IMG/VR virus record: IMGVR_UViG_3300046616_000470
Location: 1-41,247 of that record
Source of the DNA: a virus
Direction: 5' to 3' (one strand)
Length of the DNA stretch: 41,247 nucleotides
Shown piece by piece: positions 13,991-20,941 of this stretch (the first letter of the stretch is position 1; each line of letters opens with the position of its first letter). Under the pieces are notes generated by a model, which did no database searches, was not told the origin of the DNA, and saw nothing but the letters and a program-made list of their open reading frames with translations. A program made the translations under genes and the position numbers.

Positions 13991-14321
13991 CTACTTTTTT
14001 CGAGAGCTTGAGTGGCCAAGTCCCAGTGACAAACGGCCGCTTTTGACGATAGCTGCGTGTCGGATAAAAGGCCTCAAACCGGTGACGCAGGTCTAGGTAG
14101 ACAGGGTAGGCGCGAATTTTTTCAGGGATATCCAGTGGGCGGAAAAGTCTTTCCGGTTAGGTGAAAAGTTTTTCCGATAAGCTCGGTTCGTAACGCGTCA
14201 TCTCGGTGGTATCGGAGGATGCGTGTTACGGGCCATTCGCACGCATGCAGTCCTTTGCAATGCATTACGGCCCAGATGCCTGAACCCGCTTAATCGATGC
14301 CTATCGGAAAACTAGTTTTAC
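13991..14321. other. Non-coding gap after Q, with GGAAA-type dyads and a structured segment
   Basis: No credible gene. It contains CGGAAAAGTCTTTCCG (14140-14155), then a 23-bp arm at 14157-14179 whose imperfect complement lies at 14302-14325, overlapping the rloB stop. The ~120 bp between the arms can fold: GTAACGCG near 14190 against CGTGTTAC near 14220, and GGGCC near 14230 against GGCCC near 14270. A late promoter and antiterminator loading site would be expected around here. The arms may instead mark the edge of the rloAB insertion. Confidence 0.45.
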
Positions 14322-14993
14322 CTAAGCTTCTGAGAATTTTAAAAGCTGTTCCACAAGCATATGAACGTGGGTCGATGGATTGTCTTGGCCTGTCGCATTC
14401 ATGTCCTCAATAGCACGTTGAGAATGGGATATAGCATCCGTTTGCTTGGTTTTTAACGATGCATACAATCCTTTCACGCCTTTGGTATAGCCCTTGATGT
14501 GTGTTTGAACCTGTTTACAGACACTTCCGGCAACACTAGTGTTGCCTTTTCCTTGAAATGGAGCTCGGTAATATTGAAAGTGCAACAATAGCCAGTATTC
14601 AAAGCATGGGATTGAGAAAACGGCAGTGATAGGTATTTTTTCTTTTTTTGATTTTTCGATCAGGGCGCAAGCTCTAAAGAAACTCTCGTGATTATCTTTG
14701 TCAAAAACACAAAAGATTTCCTCAACCGTTTCTCCATCTTTTATCATGTCTTTATAAAGCTGCAAGGCATGCTCGACAACGGATATTGGTGCGGAACCGC
14801 ATTCGCCGCAGACCTTTACTGTAATGCTGGCTAGGCGCTCATAGTTTCTTAAGTCGTTAAAATATTCTGGTTCGGTCTTTTTCCCTTCGCATACTATCAA
14901 GTAAGTAGGGGTGGTGTCTTTCACTGCCCCTCTTCTTGATAGGGATCTTGTGCTTTTTCCTTTTCTTCTATGGAACAAGTCTTCAGATCCCAT
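14322..14993 (-). CDS. rloB: RloB-like protein, TOPRIM-type putative nuclease
   Basis: 223 residues. A basic N-terminus (about 1-28) precedes YLIVCEGKKTEPEYF (Glu36), then FCVFDKDNHESF (Asp98, Asp100) and SIPCFEYWLLLHF (Glu132). This acidic set and order fit the TOPRIM-like fold of the RloB family. RloA/RloB genes were first named as R-linked ORFs inside restriction-modification loci. By analogy with OLD/Gabija and PARIS, an ATPase partner probably senses a phage and licenses a TOPRIM nuclease; that is inference. It overlaps rloA by 11 bp. Visibly AT-richer than its neighbours and on the opposite strand to the late operon, so it is inserted cargo. Confidence 0.8.
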   Translation of the reverse strand: MGSEDLFHRRKGKSTRSLSRRGAVKDTTPTYLIVCEGKKTEPEYFNDLRNYERLASITVKVCGECGSAPISVVEHALQLYKDMIKDGETVEEIFCVFDKDNHESFFRACALIEKSKKEKIPITAVFSIPCFEYWLLLHFQYYRAPFQGKGNTSVAGSVCKQVQTHIKGYTKGVKGLYASLKTKQTDAISHSQRAIEDMNATGQDNPSTHVHMLVEQLLKFSEA

Positions 14994-16257
14994 TGAAGTT
15001 CATATCCTTAATAAATGGAACTGCGCCGTAGCGACCCGACAAATAGCCCTTCTCAATCGCTTCGCCGTCGCGAATTTTATAATCAGACAAGGGGTAAAGC
15101 TCCGAGGCATGAAATTTGTTCTTTTTAAGAAGCCACACTTGATCCCTGCGGAGGATTTTTTGCGAAAGAATTGTAGTGTCGTGCGTAGTGAAAATGATCT
15201 GTGCGTTAGATCCTGATTTGTGAAGAATGTCAACCAAATGGTGCACAATCAGGGGGTGAAGGCTGCTGTCGAGTTCGTCGACAAAAAGTACCAGGTTATT
15301 ACTGATGACGTCGATCCAAGGGCCCGCGAAATTAAATAAGCCCTGAGTTCCTTTAGACTCTTCAGCTAATTTAAACCTAACGGCCTCACCAGCATCATCC
15401 GTCCTGACAAAACTAACTTCGTGGTACTCTTTATCTTTCAGTGATTTGGTAATTTCTTCTTTGAAAACAGTTGGGATATGATCCGGGAATTTCATATCCA
15501 TGTATTTTAGCGTTTCTACTTCGATGTTTGATAATGGGATGTCAGCGCTACTGATGAATTCAAGAACACTCTTTTTAAACTCACTATCGAGGCAGGATTC
15601 TGCCGTGAATTCCGATGAGAGGCCATCAGGGCGAAGTGTTGCCAGTCTGCGGAAGAACCAATTGTATACTGGAGTAAGTTGTTCGTTATTCAACTGGATC
15701 GCAGTAGATAGGTAGGAAGCGTTCTGGCGGGTTTGTTTTTGCCACCCACCGCGCATGCGTCCCCCCTCAAAGTATTTCGAGTACTTATAAGCATATGCAG
15801 CTGTTTCTGGGTCGTAAATCCTATGGAACCACTTTTGCGGTACTCCCTTAGGAAAGGCAATCAACCATTCTTCTGTTACACGTTCTTTAGTTGCACATAA
15901 GCCGTATTCGTAGCGGACACCGTCTTCAATAAAGATGATCTCAAAGTTTGAAGATTTGTTTCTGGTATCTTTCGACAAACGGAACGGTGTAACGTCAATT
16001 TCCTCGCCTGCCTGGGATTTTGGCGCGGAATTTAAAACAAACGACTCCACAAACTTCATCGCTTCGAGGAGAGTAGTTTTACCAGCGCCGTTTGGGCCAT
16101 ATATCACTACGGATTTGAGTAAGCGTGGGCAATCTGCAATGCCTGTCTCAAATGTATTTTCTTGTTCATTTTCTTTGTAATACCGAGACGCAACCATGCT
16201 TAGCTCGCAGACATCCTTGACTGATCGATAATTTTCGACACTGAACTGCACGAGCAT
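14983..16257 (-). CDS. rloA: RloA-like AAA15-type ATPase
   Basis: 424 residues. The N-terminus FSVENYRSVKD is typical of ABC/SMC-like AAA15 ATPases. Walker A GPNGAGKTT (54-62), signature-like ESKGTQGLFNF (300-310), Walker B NLVLFVDELDSSLHP (321-335) and H/D-loop IIFTTHD (354-360) are all present. The centre is a variable helical part that would form the partner or sensing region. ATG 16257 has an AAGGAA site. It is read first, with rloB translated from its last codons, so the two products should be made in fixed ratio. Two inverted repeats lie upstream. Best reading: ATPase sensor of a two-gene defence pair carried by the prophage. Confidence 0.85.
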   Translation of the reverse strand: MLVQFSVENYRSVKDVCELSMVASRYYKENEQENTFETGIADCPRLLKSVVIYGPNGAGKTTLLEAMKFVESFVLNSAPKSQAGEEIDVTPFRLSKDTRNKSSNFEIIFIEDGVRYEYGLCATKERVTEEWLIAFPKGVPQKWFHRIYDPETAAYAYKYSKYFEGGRMRGGWQKQTRQNASYLSTAIQLNNEQLTPVYNWFFRRLATLRPDGLSSEFTAESCLDSEFKKSVLEFISSADIPLSNIEVETLKYMDMKFPDHIPTVFKEEITKSLKDKEYHEVSFVRTDDAGEAVRFKLAEESKGTQGLFNFAGPWIDVISNNLVLFVDELDSSLHPLIVHHLVDILHKSGSNAQIIFTTHDTTILSQKILRRDQVWLLKKNKFHASELYPLSDYKIRDGEAIEKGYLSGRYGAVPFIKDMNFNGI

Positions 16258-16298
16258 ATTGTCTTTCCTTGGTTTTTTTTGCGGATTTTCTGCAAAAA

Positions 16299-16339
16299 AT
16301 GGTACGAAATTCGAGTCTAGCCTTGATGCTTCGTACCAT
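16299..16339. promoter_or_regulatory. Inverted repeat upstream of rloA, possible operator
   Basis: ATGGTACGAA (16299-16308) and its exact complement TTCGTACCAT (16330-16339) are separated by 21 bp, starting 42 bp before the rloA start. Symmetric arms about two helical turns apart suggest a dimeric repressor site or an RNA hairpin in the rloA leader. Confidence 0.5.
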
Positions 16340-16458
16340 CAACACCTACATACAAGTTTTTCGAGGCTGGCGAGGTGGGCAGCGCTACTGCTTGGCATTA
16401 ATTTTCAGCGAGGAGACCCGCATCGGCGAAAAGCCGCTCGGGGGAGCGATCAAAATAC

Positions 16459-16501
16459 CTATAAAAACAGTTGTCCATATGGAATAGCTCTGTTTTTATA
16501 G
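16459..16501. promoter_or_regulatory. 12-bp perfect inverted repeat between rloA and the late genes
   Basis: CTATAAAAACAG (16459-16470) and CTGTTTTTATAG (16490-16501), 19 bp apart. The gap 16258-16676 has no convincing gene. This repeat lies midway between the divergent rloA and holin genes and could be a terminator-like hairpin, an operator or part of a late promoter. It does not match the CTGT-N8-ACAG LexA consensus. Confidence 0.45.
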
Positions 16502-16538
16502 CAACGTGTTCAGCTGTACAGCGCGACACCACAGAGGA

Positions 16539-16605
16539 GCTCGGCCATTGTGCCGGGCTTTTTATTTGCTACGCCAAAGCCTCGCCATTGTGCGGGGCTT
16601 CTTTG
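16539..16605 (+). terminator. Two tandem hairpin terminators before the holin
   Basis: GCTCGGC/GCCGGGC (16539-16558) followed by TTTTTATTT, and GCCTCGC/GCGGGGC (16579-16598) followed by TTCTTTG. The same hairpin style recurs before several late genes. Here it would stop leaky transcription into lysis genes unless Q-modified polymerase reads through. Confidence 0.65.
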
Positions 16606-16676
16606 TTTTTGGGATTCCCATCAGCGGAGAACACGACCTTTTGAAACCTCAATTCCCTTGTCGGGAACGTACTGAG

Positions 16677-17012
16677 ATGTTGCCCATGCCGGAAAAACCA
16701 GATACTTGGGCCATCATTTTCCTGTGGCTGAGTCAGCATTCGCAGACCATTTGGGCGGTATTTCTGTCGCTGTGCATGACCGTGCTGCGTGTGTTTTACA
16801 CCGGTGGCACTTGGAAGGATGCACTGATCGAAGGCCCTATGTGCGTCCTGCTCTCCTTGAGCATTATCTGGGGCTTTGAGCTGATGGGGTTATCGTTGTC
16901 GCTTGCCCAGCCGGTTGGCATCTGGGTGGGCTTCCTCGGGGTGAAGAAGGTCGCTTACTGGGCAGATCGGATTGCAGAAAGCAAGTTTCCTAAATCGGAT
17001 TCGGCGCAGTGA
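16677..17012 (+). CDS. Lambda S-like holin
   Basis: 111 residues beginning MLPMPEKPDTW, close to the lambda S start with its MPEK segment; LRVFYTGGTWKDALIEGPMC matches the lambda region around its second transmembrane segment. Three hydrophobic segments are visible (about 10-35, 52-70, 75-92), then a charged tail (ADRIAESKFPKSD), the class I holin layout. Two Met codons three apart (16677, 16686) could give a dual start, as in lambda holin/antiholin. The frame is open to 16506 but without coding character. Holins form the inner-membrane lesion that times lysis. Unusually, no endolysin gene follows. Confidence 0.85.
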   Translation: MLPMPEKPDTWAIIFLWLSQHSQTIWAVFLSLCMTVLRVFYTGGTWKDALIEGPMCVLLSLSIIWGFELMGLSLSLAQPVGIWVGFLGVKKVAYWADRIAESKFPKSDSAQ

Positions 17013-17137
17013 AGCATCCTCCTTGGATGCTAGCTCTTGTGCTCTTTCTGGCCTATGTCGTTACGGGCCACATCCATTGTGGTGAGTCGCCTGCAAGGCA
17101 GCCACTCACCACTCAATCATTCAATCGTGAGGTTTAG
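17009..17137 (+). CDS. 42-residue membrane peptide coupled to the holin
   Basis: GTG 17009 overlaps the holin stop (GTGA), giving MKHPPWMLALVLFLAYVV, then GHIHCGES and a polar tail to a TAG three bases before the next start. One N-terminal transmembrane segment with a short periplasmic part resembles a small spanin or holin accessory, but there is no lipobox. Position and coupling are the main support. Confidence 0.5.
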   Translation: MKHPPWMLALVLFLAYVVTGHIHCGESPARQPLTTQSFNREV

Positions 17138-17140
17138 ATA

Positions 17141-17587
17141 ATGGCATACACCCAATATGACACTGTCGTCGCCAATACTCCCGGGGAACTGGTGGCCAAG
17201 CTGGCACAGGCTATTGCCGATGGCTGGCAGCCTTACGGAAGTCCTGTCTCCATCACAGAAGGCTTTCAAGTGCTCCAGGCTGTGGTGAAGGGATCGAGCA
17301 ATGCGGTCGGCACGCCAGGAGACATCACTTCGGACAACATCGCGGACGCCTCGGATGTCGGCAAGGCGGTGCTGGTCAGTGCCGACGCTGCCGCTGCTCG
17401 TACCGCTATTGGCAGTGGGACTTCGGACTTCTCGGGTAGCTACAACGACCTGAGCGACAAGCCAGTCATTCCATCCGAGGGGGATGCCGCGATGCTGGAA
17501 GCCGGCACTGACCTCATTGCGCATACCTGGTCAGCCAAGTTGATTCATGACGAGGTTGCTCGCCAGATTGCAGCGTTACCTGCATGA
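17141..17587 (+). CDS. DUF1737 plus fibre-repeat protein, probable virion decoration
   Basis: 148 residues. Residues 1-45 (YDTVVANTPGELVAKLAQAI then DGWQPYGSPVS) match the DUF1737 pattern. Residues 70-108 carry the phage fibre repeat style ASDVGKAVLVSADAAAARTA and GSYNDLSDKPVIP, seen in head-fibre and tail-fibre proteins. A helical C-terminus follows. Situated between the holin and terminase genes, so probably a minor virion or decoration protein; not certain. Stop and next small frame overlap (ATGA). Confidence 0.6.
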   Translation: MAYTQYDTVVANTPGELVAKLAQAIADGWQPYGSPVSITEGFQVLQAVVKGSSNAVGTPGDITSDNIADASDVGKAVLVSADAAAARTAIGSGTSDFSGSYNDLSDKPVIPSEGDAAMLEAGTDLIAHTWSAKLIHDEVARQIAALPA

Positions 17588-17727
17588 GTCACAAACAAAC
17601 GATCTCGACTGCCTCCGTTTCAAACGCGGTCATCAACCAGCGCGGGATCTTCGAGGCTGCCAAATCCACCGGGGACCCTGGCAACTTCCAAGGAACACGG
17701 GGCATAAGACTCGCACAAACGCGTTAG
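17584..17727 (+). CDS. Possible 47-residue protein after the fibre-repeat gene
   Basis: ATG 17584 overlaps the preceding stop by four bases and reads MSHKQTISTASVSNAVINQR then GIFEAAKSTGDPGNFQGT. The coupling and sensible composition suggest it is real, perhaps the remnant of a longer gene truncated by the GTTAAC block that follows. No family recognised. Confidence 0.4.
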   Translation: MSHKQTISTASVSNAVINQRGIFEAAKSTGDPGNFQGTRGIRLAQTR

Positions 17728-17746
17728 CGGCACCCCTCCAAAGTTA

Positions 17747-18055
17747 GTTAACTGGTTAACTCCCTTGGTTAACTGAGCTGAAAGCCTTATGGGCTGTGGC
17801 TTACAGAGCGGTTAACTTAGGAGTTAACCAGGTTAACTCGGTAAACTCTCGATTCGTCTGTAAGCCAAGCGGGCCGTGGCTTGCAAAGCGGTTAACTAAG
17901 GAGTTAACCGAGTAAAACAGTTGGTTAACTCCCCCGGCAGCTTCAAAAACACCTGAAAGCCAAGCAGGCCATGGCGTGCACAGCGGTTAACCCAGAGTTA
18001 ACCGAGTAAATTAGTTGGTTAATTCTTGGTTAACTCACGGCTCCGTCGAGTTAAC
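17747..18055. repeat. Array of 13 GTTAAC palindromes upstream of terminase, putative cos/terminase-binding region
   Basis: GTTAAC occurs at 17747, 17755, 17768, 17811, 17823, 17832, 17891, 17903, 17924, 17986, 17997, 18029 and 18050, usually as GGTTAACT or GAGTTAACC. Three longer, diverged units begin CTGAAAGCC-like at about 17778, 17858 and 17953 and carry the same order of sites. The block fills the 342-bp gap before the terminase small subunit. In lambda-type phages the small subunit binds repeated sites (cosB) next to cos, so this is probably the packaging start. Inferred from position and repetition. Confidence 0.75.
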
Positions 18056-18069
18056 CGAAAGGCATGGAC

Positions 18070-18669
18070 ATGACATCACTCACCAAAGCGGAGTTCGCCA
18101 CGCGCCAAGGCTGGTCGAAACCCTATGTGTCGAAGTTGGCCAAGAGCGGTCGTTTGGTTCTGATGGCGGACGGCATGGTGGATGTCGAGGCCACGGACCG
18201 GCTCCTGTTCAGCACTGCGGATCCGAGCAAAGCCAATGTGGCGGCGCGACATGAGCGCGAACGGATACAGCGCAGGCCAGAAGGCAATACCCCGGGCCCC
18301 CAGATCGAATACGAGCCTTCAGCCGTTCTTTCGCACCATGCTCCATTGGCCGGCGAGGGCATCCCGGACTTTCAGGAGTCGCGCGCCTATCGCGAGTTTT
18401 ATGAGTCACGCCTGACCGAGAGCGAGTTTCACAAAAATCGCGGCGCCCACGTCGAGTTGGAGGCTGTTAAAACGGCGGCGTACACGACCGGGCGGATGTT
18501 GCGCGATCTGTTGCTGGGCATGCCGCCCCAGTTGGCGCCCGAACTGGCCGCCATGAGTGATCACTGGCAAATCGAGAAGCACCTCACTGCCGCCTTGCGC
18601 CGGGTGTTGGACGATGCCGAGCGGATGTCCTCGACGGACCTCATCCATTCTTTGACTGCAGCGAGCTAA
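18070..18669 (+). CDS. Terminase small subunit (Nu1-like)
   Basis: 199 residues. The N-terminal winged-helix type DNA-binding segment (LTKAEFATRQGWSKPYVSKL then AKSGRLVLMADGMVD) has the Nu1 pattern, and a long helical C-terminus would contact the large subunit. ATG 18070 has an AAAGG site seven bases upstream; ATG 18064 is the alternative. It would recognise the phage packaging site, probably the GTTAAC array directly upstream. Confidence 0.8.
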   Translation: MTSLTKAEFATRQGWSKPYVSKLAKSGRLVLMADGMVDVEATDRLLFSTADPSKANVAARHERERIQRRPEGNTPGPQIEYEPSAVLSHHAPLAGEGIPDFQESRAYREFYESRLTESEFHKNRGAHVELEAVKTAAYTTGRMLRDLLLGMPPQLAPELAAMSDHWQIEKHLTAALRRVLDDAERMSSTDLIHSLTAAS

Positions 18670-18672
18670 TCC

Positions 18673-20682
18673 ATGTCAGCGGAAATGCCCGACGGTGCAG
18701 CGGTGTACCGGGAGGCTTATTTCCGCGGGCTGCGACCAGAGCCGGATGTCTGGATCGATCAGTGGGCTGACGAGTTCATGCGCATCCCGCGGGATGCCGG
18801 GGCTGCCGAGCCAGGACAGTACCGCACAGCGCGAACACCGTATGCCCGCGAGCCCATGCGCTGCCTGTCACCGGCCCACCCGTGCAAGCGCGTGGTGACC
18901 ATGGTGGCCTCGCAGTTGATGAAAACTCAGATCGCCTTGAACTGGATTGGCGGCCTGATCCATATGGCACCGTCGAATATTCTCACGCTGTTACCCAGCC
19001 TGGGGCTGGCCAAACGAGTCTCGTCGCGCATCGGCAAGACCATCAAAGCCACCCCGGTGCTACGTGAACGCGTGGCGGCGAACCGTTCGCGGGATGCGCG
19101 CAACACCATGGACACCAAAGAGTTCGAAGGTGGTTCGTTGTATGTCACCACCGCGGGCTCAGCGGCGAACCTGTCGGAATTGTCGGCCCGGTACATCTAC
19201 GGTGATGAGGTGGATCGCTGGGTGGTGGACGTGGGCGAGGAGGGCGATCCGATTGAGCTGGCTGAAACCCGGGGCAGTACGTTTGGCCGTAACGCCAAGT
19301 TTTACTTTTCCAGTTCGCCAACGATCAGGGGTGCCTCGCGCATTGCCGATCTGTTCGAGACCAGCGACCAGCGTTTTTATTATGTGCCCTGTCCGAATTG
19401 CGGGCACATGCAAGTCTTGGAATGGGAGCGCCTGCATTACTCGGCGGATTGTCAACAGGCGCACTACGAGTGCGCCGGGCCTGACTGTGATGTGCTGATC
19501 GAAGAACATCACAAGGGCGAAATGTTGGCCAAGGGTGAGTGGCGCGCCCATGCCCAGGGCGATGGCGAAACCGTCGGCTTCAACCTCAATGCGTTGTACT
19601 CGCCACCCGGTTGGACAGGGTGGGCGGCGCTGGCCAAGCAGTTCGAGAAGGCCAAGACAGCCATGTCCCGCGGCGATCTCGAACCGATGCAGGTGTTCTA
19701 CAACACCCGTCTCGCCAAGGTTTGGGACAGCGCCCAAGAGCAAACCAAAGCGGATGTGTTGATGGCTCGGGCCCGCCTAGAAACCTATGGTCTGGGTTCG
19801 ATGCCGTTCGCCGTGCTGATGCTCACGGCCTCGGTCGACGTCCAAGCCAACCGGCTGGAGTTCATGGTTGTCGGGTGGGGTGCCGGCATGGAGCGCTGGA
19901 TCATCGACTATCAGGTGATCTGGGGTGACCCCTCCGACGACCGCACCTGGTCGGTGCTGGATGACAAACTCAAGGCGCGTTACCCGCATCCGTGTGGCGC
20001 AGAACTGACGATCCGGGCCGCCGGCATCGACTCCGGCGGTAACCACACCGACGAGGTGTACCAGTTCTGCCGACTGCGACGCTGGCGCAACATCTTCGCG
20101 GTAAAGGGCGCGAGCAAGCCGGGTCGTCCGGTAATTGCACAGCGGCCATCAATGATGGATGTCACCTGGAAAGGCCTGACCGAGCGCAAGGGTGTCGAGC
20201 TGTGGTTCGTCGGTACCGATACCGCCAAAGACTGGATTTACAACCGCTATCCGGTGGAGGACGGTCCTGGTGCGCTGCACTTTGCCAACGACCTGCCGGA
20301 CGATTTTTTCGCTCAGTGCGTCGCCGAGCGCAAGGTGACTCGCTACGTCAAAGGCTACAAAAAAATCGAGTGGGTCAAGGGCAAGGCTGAGCGCAACGAA
20401 GCCCTCGACTTGATGGTGTACAGCTTGGCGATGGCGCATTACCTGGGGCTGAACCGCTACAAGGAGCACGACTGGGAGCGGGTGAGAAATGCCCTGATTC
20501 AGGCGGCGCCTCCGGGCGAGAAAGCCGTGTCGGCCGAGCGTATCAGCAACCTCGCGACCCCCCAGCAGCAACCGGCTGATCCAGTACCACCACCGGCCAA
20601 GCCGGCAGTAGCACCGCTGCCAATTGCACGGCCCCCACAGCGTCGAAGTTCCAGCAGCGGCTACCTCAAAAAACGACGCTGA
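18673..20682 (+). CDS. Terminase large subunit, GpA family
   Basis: 669 residues, the usual length for lambda gpA-type terminases. The ATPase half has a deviant Walker A, VASQLMKTQIALN (78-90), with Met where the family usually has Gly before Lys84-Thr85, and Walker B RYIYGDEVDR (173-182). CPNCG and CAGPDC in the centre form a zinc knuckle. The nuclease half shows ASVDVQANRLEFMVVGWG and AAGIDSGGNHTDEVYQF with the expected acidic residues. The C-terminus is Pro/Ala-rich with a basic end. It cuts concatemers at cos and pumps DNA into proheads. Confidence 0.95.
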   Translation: MSAEMPDGAAVYREAYFRGLRPEPDVWIDQWADEFMRIPRDAGAAEPGQYRTARTPYAREPMRCLSPAHPCKRVVTMVASQLMKTQIALNWIGGLIHMAPSNILTLLPSLGLAKRVSSRIGKTIKATPVLRERVAANRSRDARNTMDTKEFEGGSLYVTTAGSAANLSELSARYIYGDEVDRWVVDVGEEGDPIELAETRGSTFGRNAKFYFSSSPTIRGASRIADLFETSDQRFYYVPCPNCGHMQVLEWERLHYSADCQQAHYECAGPDCDVLIEEHHKGEMLAKGEWRAHAQGDGETVGFNLNALYSPPGWTGWAALAKQFEKAKTAMSRGDLEPMQVFYNTRLAKVWDSAQEQTKADVLMARARLETYGLGSMPFAVLMLTASVDVQANRLEFMVVGWGAGMERWIIDYQVIWGDPSDDRTWSVLDDKLKARYPHPCGAELTIRAAGIDSGGNHTDEVYQFCRLRRWRNIFAVKGASKPGRPVIAQRPSMMDVTWKGLTERKGVELWFVGTDTAKDWIYNRYPVEDGPGALHFANDLPDDFFAQCVAERKVTRYVKGYKKIEWVKGKAERNEALDLMVYSLAMAHYLGLNRYKEHDWERVRNALIQAAPPGEKAVSAERISNLATPQQQPADPVPPPAKPAVAPLPIARPPQRRSSSSGYLKKRR

Positions 20683-20734
20683 GTGAAAACGCGCAGCTGC
20701 TATCCACATTGTCTTTTTACTTTAGAGCGATCCC

Positions 20735-20941
20735 ATGGCCTTTACCCAACAGCAACTCGATGCGGTCGAGAAGGCAATCGCGCGCGGCGAAAAGATAGTG
20801 CGCTACGCGGATCGCAACGTCGAGTACCGCGACATCGACGAACTGCTCAGGGCGCGCGACGAAATTCGTAGCTCGCTAATCGCGGCGGCCGGTCCTCGGT
20901 CGCGCATCGTACGGCTCTATCATGGAGGCAAGGGACTGTAA
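20735..20941 (+). CDS. gpW-like head-tail joining protein
   Basis: 68 residues, identical in length to lambda gpW. FTQQQLDAVEKAIARGEKIV then YADRNVEYRDIDELLRARDE show the helix-hairpin-helix arrangement of the family. It plugs the portal after packaging so that the tail can join. TAATG overlap with the portal gene; same position (A-W-B) as in lambda. Confidence 0.85.
   Translation: MAFTQQQLDAVEKAIARGEKIVRYADRNVEYRDIDELLRARDEIRSSLIAAAGPRSRIVRLYHGGKGL

Noticed and set aside
14180-14301. Retron-like msr/msd RNA next to a defence ATPase
   Set aside because: The segment can fold, but there is no reverse transcriptase gene nearby, so a retron cannot be supported.
16269-16487. Frame containing LALIFSEETRIGEK, reminiscent of the integrase TRIGE motif
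   Set aside because: Only one short motif-like string, no other recombinase boxes, poor start context and a repeat-rich intergenic region. Chance similarity is likelier.
16459-16501. LexA (SOS) box near the late genes
   Set aside because: Arms end in ACAG/CTGT, but the spacing does not give CTGT-N8-ACAG in either orientation.
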